This document shows, in pieces, positions 1 to 5,729 of a stretch of 7,873 nt of DNA. Under the pieces are notes generated by a model, which did not search any database, was not told the origin of the DNA, and saw nothing but the letters and a program-made list of their open reading frames with translations. Numbering within the stretch: position 1 is the stretch's first letter; the number at the start of each line of letters is the position of its first letter. Source of the stretch: Alphaproteobacteria bacterium (GTDB taxonomy: Bacteria > Pseudomonadota > Alphaproteobacteria > JABSOH01 > JABAAW01); NCBI GenBank assembly GCA_014238935.1, contig JABAAD010000028.1, positions 1 to 7,873 on the forward strand, in the 5' to 3' direction. The position numbers were made by a program, and so were the translations under genes.

Positions 1-997
1 GACGAATCGCAATCGGCGTCAGTTCGGGGGACGCGGTCGCATCCCCCAAAGCGTACACGCCCTCTATCGAGGTGGCGAAATTTTCGCCCAAGGCAATCTT
101 TCCGTGCGCGTCCGTCTCGATTCCCAGCTCCTCCAGCCCCAAATCACGCGTGCGCGCCTTGCGACCGAGCGCCGCCAGCACGAAATCGCAGTCGAGCGAT
201 TCTTCTCCCTCTCCCTCCTCTCCCTCCATCTCACAACGAATTCCTCCCCCGTCTGCGCGCGCCAGCCGCCGCAAACGACGCGACAGCCGTACGGCGACTC
301 CGCGCTCGACAAGCCCTTCGAGGCAACGACGCACGATTCCGCGATCGAAGGAGCGCAACAAAACATCGTTGCGATGCACCAAAGTGGTCTGCGCGCCGAG
401 CGCGTTGAAGATGCCCGCACACTCCAAGGCGATGTAACCCCCGCCCAAAACGACGACTCGCTTCGGCAGCGTGTCGAGTTCAAAGACGGCATCGGAGTTG
501 CAAGCCAACTCCCCCCCCTCCACCAGCCCCTTCAGCGAGATCGGCTCGCCGCCCGTTGCCAACAACAGCTTTTTTGCCCGCACCTCGATTCTCTTCTTTC
601 CCTCGCCCGCGACCTGAAGCGAAAGCAACCCGTCTCGCTTTGCCGTCAGCCGCGCTGTGCCGCATAAAATCTCGACGCCCGCCTCTCGACAACCCTTCTC
701 GTAAAGCCCGCGCAAACGCAAAAGCTCCTCCTCCTTTTTGCGCCGCAACACCGCCAAATCGAAAGAGTTCTCTCCCCTCGCGTGCCATCCGAACGAAGAG
801 GCTTCTTTTGCAAGCCCCCTGTGCGCGCCTGCATAGACATAAAGTTTTTTCGGAATACACCCCCTATTGACGCAAGTGCCGCCCAAGTCTCGATCCTCGA
901 TCAACAGCGTTTTCACGCCCAACGCCGCCGCACGCCGCGCCGCGCGAACGCCGCCCGATCCTGCGCCGACAACGCAAAAATCCCACACTTCGGACAA
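1..997 (-). CDS. gor: Glutathione-disulfide reductase, N-terminal 332 codons (3' end outside window)
   Basis: This is a FAD-dependent pyridine nucleotide-disulfide oxidoreductase that would reduce oxidised glutathione with NADPH in the cytoplasm. The FAD-binding GAGSGG lies at residues 11-16. The redox-active disulfide is Cys42/Cys47 in GGTCVNRGCIPKK, the glutathione reductase form rather than that of lipoamide dehydrogenase. A second Rossmann motif, GGGYIALE, ends at residue 192 and is followed by Arg209 and Arg215 in HRNDVLLRSFD; this Arg-x5-Arg spacing is the known NADPH-selecting pair. The second FAD motif is GDATA near residue 317. The family is usually about 450 residues, so roughly 120 C-terminal residues, including the catalytic His-Glu pair, are off the left edge. 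No ATG fits. The TTG at 997 follows a GA-rich ribosome-binding-like tract and gives MSEVWDF; the GTG at 988 is the alternative. A Glu/Gly-rich stretch sits near residues 256-267. The frame was checked through most of the visible length without a break. Its start lies 40 bases after the NAD kinase stop. Confidence 0.9.
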   Translation of the reverse strand, partial: MSEVWDFCVVGAGSGGVRAARRAAALGVKTLLIEDRDLGGTCVNRGCIPKKLYVYAGAHRGLAKEASSFGWHARGENSFDLAVLRRKKEEELLRLRGLYEKGCREAGVEILCGTARLTAKRDGLLSLQVAGEGKKRIEVRAKKLLLATGGEPISLKGLVEGGELACNSDAVFELDTLPKRVVVLGGGYIALECAGIFNALGAQTTLVHRNDVLLRSFDRGIVRRCLEGLVERGVAVRLSRRLRRLARADGGGIRCEMEGEEGEGEESLDCDFVLAALGRKARTRDLGLEELGIETDAHGKIALGENFATSIEGVYALGDATASPELTPIAIR

Positions 998-999
998 GG

Positions 1000-1011
1000 T
1001 CTCTCTCTCTC
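1000..1011. repeat. (TC)6 / (GA)6 dinucleotide microsatellite at the gor ribosome-binding position
   Basis: The plus strand has six TC units, which read as (GA)6 on the coding strand. The repeat ends two bases before the proposed TTG start of gor and is the only Shine-Dalgarno-like purine tract there. Gain or loss of a unit would change the spacing or strength of ribosome binding without shifting the reading frame. That consequence is inferred; the repeat itself is read directly. Confidence 0.8.
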
Positions 1012-1017
1012 GAACGC

Positions 1018-1037
1018 TTGTTAAAATATTTTTACAA
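1018..1037. repeat. AT-rich 20-bp near-palindrome between nadK and gor
   Basis: The arms TTGT and ACAA flank a perfect 10-base AAAATATTTT core, with one symmetrical mismatched pair (1022/1033). The element starts directly after the NAD kinase stop codon and ends 20 bases before the gor start. It has one G and one C in an otherwise GC-rich window. It could be an operator, or part of an AT-rich promoter for gor. The stem is too weak and the loop too small for a convincing intrinsic terminator. The symmetry is seen; any regulatory role is inferred. Confidence 0.5.
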
Positions 1038-1820
1038 TTACAATTCTTCGGCGAACTGCTCTTTGACGACGCGTTCGTTCAGGTCGCGTTCTGAATCGAA
1101 GAGCACGGTCACGGCGCTCTTCCTGTCTTGGTGCATGCGTGCCCGCACGACATCGATGACCTCTGCGTTGTCGGCGACGGCTGAGACGGGACGTTTTGCG
1201 CTCTCCAAGGTTTCCACCTCCAGTTGCGCCTCGCGCGGCAAGAGCGCGCCGCGCCACCGTCTTGGTCGGAAGGGCGCGATCGGCATCAGCGCCAAGACAT
1301 TCGAGCTCAGCGGCAACACGGGACCCTGCAAGGAAAGGTTGTAGGCGGTGCTGCCCGCAGGCGTGGAGAGGTTGATTCCGTCGCACAAGAGTTCCGGCAT
1401 CCGCACCGCTCCGTCGACGGAAAGACGCAACTTTGCGACTTGCGCCGTGCGGCGAAAGAGCGAGACATCGTTGAAGGCTATATGACAGAGTTCCGTTCCG
1501 TCCTGCTGCGTCGTCTCCAGCACCAGCGGAGCGATTCGATAGGAGGATGCGGTTTGCAGCGTCCGTTGCAGATTTGAGACACGATCTTCTTCGAAGGAGT
1601 TCATGAGAAAACCTACGCTACCGCAGTTGATGCCGTAGACTTTCTTTCTACGCACGCCGTAGCGTCGCAGCACTTCGAGCATCAAGCCGTCGCCGCCGAG
1701 CGCGAGCACGTACTCTGCGCGCTCCAATGGTACGGGTTCGATCACACGCTCGATCGAAGCGCGACAGCGCGCCGCTTTTTCGGTATCTGCGGCGAACAGA
1801 GCGACGCGCAACGATGACAC
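1038..1820 (-). CDS. nadK: ATP-dependent NAD kinase (short alphaproteobacterial type)
   Basis: The protein phosphorylates NAD to NADP in the cytoplasm. It has 260 residues from the GTG at 1820, at the short end for the family but usual for alphaproteobacterial members. The signature GGDG is at residues 42-45 with the presumed catalytic Asp43. GINCGSVGFLMN follows at 63-74, then FNDVSLFR (the NE/D motif, here Asp) at 116-123, DGINLSTPAGSTAYNLS at 147-163, and a conserved PFRPRRWRGALLP block at 183-195. The C-terminal VLFDSERDLNERVVKEQF also fits alphaproteobacterial relatives. The reading frame is open far upstream into moaA, but that part shows no family similarity. The start was placed at GTG 1820, with TTG 1811 (MRVALFAAD) almost as good; neither has a clear Shine-Dalgarno sequence. 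An eight-A run (coding strand) lies just upstream. The gap to the moaA stop is 23 bases, so co-transcription is likely. The product may supply NADP for the glutathione reductase encoded next, which is an inference from adjacency. Confidence 0.95.
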   Translation of the reverse strand: MSSLRVALFAADTEKAARCRASIERVIEPVPLERAEYVLALGGDGLMLEVLRRYGVRRKKVYGINCGSVGFLMNSFEEDRVSNLQRTLQTASSYRIAPLVLETTQQDGTELCHIAFNDVSLFRRTAQVAKLRLSVDGAVRMPELLCDGINLSTPAGSTAYNLSLQGPVLPLSSNVLALMPIAPFRPRRWRGALLPREAQLEVETLESAKRPVSAVADNAEVIDVVRARMHQDRKSAVTVLFDSERDLNERVVKEQFAEEL

Positions 1821-1843
1821 AACGATCGCGTTTTTTTTGGAAG

Positions 1844-2926
1844 TCAGCCGCCCGTCGTGTTCATCGTGCGCGCAAGCGATGCTTGAACGTTGCGATCGAT
1901 CACGAAAGCATGTCCGCGCGTCTTCTTCGCCACCCTTGCCGCGATGATCTTCGAGCAAGGCTCGTCGTCTTCGGGATGGTCGCGCAGCGGTAAGCGCAAG
2001 TCGGAGCCGCTCTCCTGTCCGAGGCAAGGGTACAGCATTCCCGTACAGGTGACGCGTACGCGCGTACAGCCGTTGCAGAAGTTTTCGGTCAGCGGCGAGA
2101 TGAAGCCGATCCGCCTGTCCGTCTCGACGCAAGACCAGTAGCGCGCCGGACCGCCGCTACGATAGGAGGAGGACTCCAAACGCCACCGCTCGGCGATCGA
2201 ACGCCGCAGCTCGGTGAGCGGGTAGAACTGGTCCAACCTGTTTTCGTTGCCGATGTCGCCCATTGGCATGACCTCGATGTAGGTGAGGTCGCAACCCTTT
2301 TCGCCGCACCACGCCAGCATGCGATCGACCTCTTTCGGCAAGACATTCACCCCTTTGAGCGCGACGCAGTTGATTTTCACCGCAAGCCCTGCCTTGAGCG
2401 CGGCATCGATTCCCTCCGAGACGACGGCAAGAGAGCCCCCGCGCGTCAGGTGGGAAAAGGTCGCAGCGTCCAACGAATCGAGCGAAACATTGATGCGTCG
2501 CACGCCGCAAGCGAACAAGTCTTCGGCGAATTCTGCAAGGTGCGTCCCGTTCGTCGTCAGCGTCAGATGTCGTAGGAATCCTGACACGGATTCTTCTTCG
2601 TGTTTCGGAAGCAAGTCACCAAGTTGGCGTAGCAGTTGCAGCAGGTTTTTACGCACCAGCGGCTCGCCGCCGGTGATACGGATCGACTCGATGCCGTGCG
2701 CGACGAAAAGGCATGCGAGGCGATAGAGCTCTTCGAGGGTCAAGAGATCGCGTTTCGGCAAAAAGTTCGGACGTTGTGGCATACAATAACGGCAGCGCAG
2801 GTCGCAACGATCGGTCACCGACATGCGCAGGTAGTCGATCGTCCTGCCGCAGCCGTCGACGAACGGGCGACGACGGGAGGGAGGCACGACAATGTCTTCG
2901 AGCTTTTTTTGTAGCTTGTCGAGCAT
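1844..2926 (-). CDS. moaA: GTP 3',8-cyclase MoaA (molybdenum cofactor biosynthesis, radical SAM)
   Basis: MoaA opens the molybdopterin pathway by converting GTP to 3',8-cyclo-7,8-dihydro-GTP with S-adenosylmethionine and two 4Fe-4S clusters. From the ATG at 2926 it has 360 residues, the usual size being about 330-350. GRTIDYLRMSVTDRC leads into the radical-SAM cluster Cys41-x3-Cys45-x2-Cys48. ITGGEPLVR at residues 84-92 is the SAM-binding GGEP motif, and LTLTTNGT and NVSLDSLD follow. The C-terminal cluster is Cys284-x2-Cys287-x13-Cys301. The protein ends in the conserved Gly-Gly tail (residues 359-360), needed in known MoaA proteins for activity, so the 3' end is complete. The start was chosen because GGTGA lies five bases upstream and family similarity begins soon after. 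The frame is also open to an ATG at 3046 that touches the uvrC stop, adding 40 residues that look unlike MoaA. No other moa or moe gene is in the window, so the rest of the pathway must be encoded elsewhere. Confidence 0.97.
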   Translation of the reverse strand: MLDKLQKKLEDIVVPPSRRRPFVDGCGRTIDYLRMSVTDRCDLRCRYCMPQRPNFLPKRDLLTLEELYRLACLFVAHGIESIRITGGEPLVRKNLLQLLRQLGDLLPKHEEESVSGFLRHLTLTTNGTHLAEFAEDLFACGVRRINVSLDSLDAATFSHLTRGGSLAVVSEGIDAALKAGLAVKINCVALKGVNVLPKEVDRMLAWCGEKGCDLTYIEVMPMGDIGNENRLDQFYPLTELRRSIAERWRLESSSYRSGGPARYWSCVETDRRIGFISPLTENFCNGCTRVRVTCTGMLYPCLGQESGSDLRLPLRDHPEDDEPCSKIIAARVAKKTRGHAFVIDRNVQASLARTMNTTGG

Positions 2927-3046
2927 CGTCACCGTTTTTGTGTCCTCGTTGCTGCGCCGTTGTTGCCGCGCGTCCCCTCTGCAGTTTGCCTTTTTCGACG
3001 CGATTTGGCAAGGACGAAGGGCAATGGAGCGAGCGACAAGCGACAT

Positions 3047-4870
3047 TCAATCGTGAAAGTGTTCGAAGATCGTCCGCGCCGCCTTCTCCCCCAGCCCCCT
3101 CACCGCCTGTAACTCCGCCATCGACGCCACTGTCACTGCCCTCGCCGAGCCAAAATGCTGCAACAACAATTTTTTCCGCACAACTCCGACCGAAGGAACC
3201 TCATCGAGTTGCGAGGCTTTTTGCGCGCGCCGCCTTCCTGCTCGATGCGCGCCTGATGCGAATCGATGCGCTTCGTCGCGCAAGCGCAGCAGGAAGTAGA
3301 ACAGAGCTTCGGGTTTTGCGAGCGGCAAGGCTGTCGTTCTTCCTTTGCTTTGATGCGAGGACGCCGCGTAGATCGTCTCCCTGTCGGCCTTACGCCCCTC
3401 CCCCTTGGCAACCGCCAGCAGCGGCAAGGGAGGATAATCTGCAAGCGCTTCCTGTGCCGCGGTGATCTGCCCGCGTCCGCCGTCGAGGACGACCAACGAC
3501 GGCAACCCCCAAGATTGTTTGTGGGCAAAGCGTCGAGAGAGCACTTCACGCATCATGGCATAATCGTCGCCTTGCGCCTTCTTGCCGCGCACGACGAACT
3601 TTCTGTAAGCACCCTTGGCGAAACCCTGCCTGTCGGCGACGACCATCGCAGCGTAGGGGTTTGTCGCGCTCAGGTGACTGTTGTCGTAGATTTCGACGCG
3701 CATTAGAGGCTCTTTCAAACGGAGCAAATCTTCGAGCGCCTTCCAGCTTTCTGCGAAGCGTTTTTTTTCGGCTTGCCGCCGTCTCAACGCTTCCTGCGCG
3801 TTGTCATGGACGGTGGCGAAGAGGGGAAATCCCTTAGGCGCGAGGATTCGCACCTGCCGCTCGTAGCGATGCGAGAGCGAGCGCGCGAGCCACAGAGCCT
3901 CGTGGGGTGCGGGTTGCGCGTAGATGATCGAGGGAGGATGGTGGGTTGCATAGAACTGCGCGATGAACGACGCCACGATTTCGGCGGGCGACACTTCGCT
4001 CATGTGTTGTGGAAAGAATGCACGATTGCCGCAGTGGCGCGTGTGGCGAAAGCAAAACATTTCGATACAGCTTTCGCCCTCGTGCACGCAGAGTGCCAAG
4101 ACATCTGCGTCGTCGCCGTGCGGCAGGGAGACTCGGGGTCGCGCCTGAATTGTTGCCAGCGCTGTCAAGCGGTCGCGCAAGGATGCCGCGCGCTCGTACT
4201 CTTGCGCACGGCTTGCGGCTTGCATCTGCTCTCCCAGCTGGGCGCGGACACCCGCCGACTTTCCTTTCAAAAACGCCTTCGCCTCGGAGACGAGCTGCGC
4301 GTAGCTTTTTTCGTCCGTATAGCCGACGCAGGGGGCGGAGCAGCGCTTGATGTGATACTGCAAACAAGGACGCGATCGATGGGCAAAGATCGCGTCGCTG
4401 CAGGAACGCAGCAGGAAAATTTTCTGCAGCTCGACGATCGAAGAGTTGACCGCCGCGCTAGAGACGAAAGGACCGAAGTAGCTTCCTTTAGCGCTCTGTT
4501 TTCCGCGATGCTTGACGATTTGCGGAAAGGCATGGTCGCAACGTAGCAGGATGGAGGGAAAGCTTTTGTCGTCGCGCAAAAGAATGTTGTAGCGTGGTTT
4601 GAGTGCCTTGATGAGGGAGGCTTCGGTCAGCAAGGCTTCGGCTTCGGTTGGCGTGACCAAAAGTTCGAGACGGCGCGTTGCTGCCAGCATGCGCTGCAAG
4701 CGATTCGGCAACCTAAGCGGACGCGTGTAGGCTTGAAGACGTTTTTTCAAGTCGCGCGCTTTGCCGACATAGAGCGCCTGTCCTTTTTCGTCCAGCATGC
4801 GATAGCAGCCCGGTCTCGAGGGTGCTTGCGAACGCGTCGCGGTGATGACGGATAGGGCTTCGGCGAACAT
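3047..4870 (-). CDS. uvrC: Excinuclease ABC subunit C (UvrC)
   Basis: UvrC makes both incisions around a lesion after UvrA and UvrB locate it in nucleotide excision repair. The 607 residues match the usual length. The N-terminal GIY-YIG nuclease spans about residues 17-97 (GCYRMLD, then LYVGKARDLKKRL and TEAEALLTEASLIKALKPRYN) and should make the 3' cut. A cysteine-bearing block, CLQYHIKRCSAPC, is at 169-181. The UvrB-binding UVR motif is near 211-241. The C-terminal RNase H-like nuclease, for the 5' cut, shows Asp396 in YDNSH, Asp463 in VLDGGRGQ and His535 in RDEAHRFA. Two helix-hairpin-helix motifs lie at about 555-605. All expected catalytic residues are present, so the protein appears functional. 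The ATG at 4870 is the only usable start, because an in-frame TGA directly precedes it and no other start lies before the nuclease core. No Shine-Dalgarno sequence is visible. The gap from cobM is 67 bases, with no clear promoter or terminator. An eight-A run encodes part of Glu-Lys-Lys at residues 368-370. Confidence 0.98.
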   Translation of the reverse strand: MFAEALSVITATRSQAPSRPGCYRMLDEKGQALYVGKARDLKKRLQAYTRPLRLPNRLQRMLAATRRLELLVTPTEAEALLTEASLIKALKPRYNILLRDDKSFPSILLRCDHAFPQIVKHRGKQSAKGSYFGPFVSSAAVNSSIVELQKIFLLRSCSDAIFAHRSRPCLQYHIKRCSAPCVGYTDEKSYAQLVSEAKAFLKGKSAGVRAQLGEQMQAASRAQEYERAASLRDRLTALATIQARPRVSLPHGDDADVLALCVHEGESCIEMFCFRHTRHCGNRAFFPQHMSEVSPAEIVASFIAQFYATHHPPSIIYAQPAPHEALWLARSLSHRYERQVRILAPKGFPLFATVHDNAQEALRRRQAEKKRFAESWKALEDLLRLKEPLMRVEIYDNSHLSATNPYAAMVVADRQGFAKGAYRKFVVRGKKAQGDDYAMMREVLSRRFAHKQSWGLPSLVVLDGGRGQITAAQEALADYPPLPLLAVAKGEGRKADRETIYAASSHQSKGRTTALPLAKPEALFYFLLRLRDEAHRFASGAHRAGRRRAQKASQLDEVPSVGVVRKKLLLQHFGSARAVTVASMAELQAVRGLGEKAARTIFEHFHD

Positions 4871-4937
4871 TCAAGCGAGCGGGAGATTGGGTCGAAGACG
4901 GTGACTAGCGGATTGGAAAGGCGAATCAGACCCAGAT

Positions 4938-5729
4938 CTACGATTGGGCTTGACGGAGGCAATGGCTGTGTTTCGCGTCGTAGAGTTTGGACGAGCGTCG
5001 TGCGGCTGCCTGTTGCAACCTCCGCTCCAAGACGCGTCCGACGAAGACGAGCGCGGTGCGCGTAATTCCCGTGCGCTTTACCGTTGCGCGAATGTCTCCG
5101 AGCGTGCCGTGTAGAAACATCTCGTCGCTCCAGCCCACTCGATAGGCGACGACGACGGGACAATCCTCGCCGTAGAGGGGAACGAGCGTGCGGCAGACGA
5201 AGGCGAGATTGTTGATGGAAAGATGGATGGCGAGCGTCGCCCCGCTCGCTCCCAAGCGCGCGAGCTGCTCCCCATCAGGCATGGAGGAGGCGCGCACGGC
5301 GGTGCGTGTGAGGATCACCGTTTGGCTCACCTCAGGCAAGGTTAACTCCAGCGTCAAGGCAGCGGCAGCAGCGGCGAAGGCTGGAACGCCGGGCGTTATT
5401 CGAGAGGCGATACCTTCTTCTCGGAGCGTGTGAATCTGCTCGGCAATCGCGCCGTACAGCGAGGGATCGCCTGAATGCAAGCGCACCACGCGCAATCCCG
5501 CAAGCGCGCGCGTGCGCAGCAAGGCGAGAATGTCTGCAAGCACCATCGAGGAAGTGTCGTGTTTCTCTGCCTTTGACGCCAAAGCGACGATCGAGCAAGG
5601 CACCAGCGATCCTGCGTACAACAGCACCTGCGCACGGCGAAGCAGCCTTTCGGCGCGTAGCGTCAAAAGGTCGGGCGCGCCAGGGCCCGCGCCGACAAAC
5701 TCCACGACAGAACTCGCACTCACGCTCAC
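4938..5729 (-). CDS. cobM: Precorrin-4 C11-methyltransferase
   Basis: This enzyme transfers a methyl group from S-adenosylmethionine to C11 of precorrin-4 (or cobalt-precorrin-4 in the early-cobalt route, where it is called CbiF). The 263 residues form a typical tetrapyrrole methylase. GAGPGAPDLLTLRA at residues 13-26 is the N-terminal SAM loop. LYAGSLVP follows at 37-44, RLHSGDPSLYGA at 83-94, and TPGVPAFAAAAA at 112-123. VILTRT and FLHGTLGDI come later. The tail SKLYDAKHSHCLR matches the usual CobM C-terminus, so the gene is complete. The GTG start at 5729 overlaps the TGA of the preceding gene by four bases and has a perfect AAGGAGG upstream at 5734-5740. A second GTG at 5723 is possible. 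Order and overlap place it in one translational unit with the CbiG-CobJ fusion. The sequence alone does not settle whether the cell uses the oxygen-dependent or early-cobalt route. Confidence 0.95.
   Translation of the reverse strand: MSVSASSVVEFVGAGPGAPDLLTLRAERLLRRAQVLLYAGSLVPCSIVALASKAEKHDTSSMVLADILALLRTRALAGLRVVRLHSGDPSLYGAIAEQIHTLREEGIASRITPGVPAFAAAAAALTLELTLPEVSQTVILTRTAVRASSMPDGEQLARLGASGATLAIHLSINNLAFVCRTLVPLYGEDCPVVVAYRVGWSDEMFLHGTLGDIRATVKRTGITRTALVFVGRVLERRLQQAAARRSSKLYDAKHSHCLRQAQS

Noticed and set aside
1..997. Dihydrolipoamide dehydrogenase or mercuric reductase instead of glutathione reductase
   Set aside because: The redox motif GGTCVNRGCIPKK and the NADPH-selecting Arg209/Arg215 pair in HRNDVLLRSFD fit glutathione reductase; lipoamide dehydrogenase would have an acidic residue for NAD.
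1831..1846. Possible MoaA-NAD kinase fusion by slippage on the eight-A run
   Set aside because: The moaA TGA at 1844-1846 comes before the run in the transcript, so slippage there cannot bypass the stop. MoaA also already ends with its functional Gly-Gly tail.
1821..2132. N-terminal extension of NAD kinase (open frame to 2132)
   Set aside because: The extra residues overlap the conserved C-terminal cluster region of moaA in another frame and look like random basic sequence. NAD kinase similarity begins only near 1820.
2713..3465. Long plus-strand open frame (250 codons) opposite moaA/uvrC
   Set aside because: Its translation is Arg/Ser/Pro/Ala-rich low-complexity sequence with no recognisable motif, and it lies opposite clearly conserved uvrC and moaA. 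It is a GC-rich antisense shadow.
3773..4546. Plus-strand open frame of 257 codons opposite uvrC
   Set aside because: It is fully antisense to conserved UvrC domains, has no family signature and no good ribosome-binding site.
4871..4937. Terminator, promoter or cobalamin riboswitch in the cobM-uvrC gap
   Set aside because: I found no stable hairpin with a T-run and no clear -35/-10 pair, and 67 bases is too short for a cobalamin riboswitch. Only a short direct repeat (CCCAATC) is visible.
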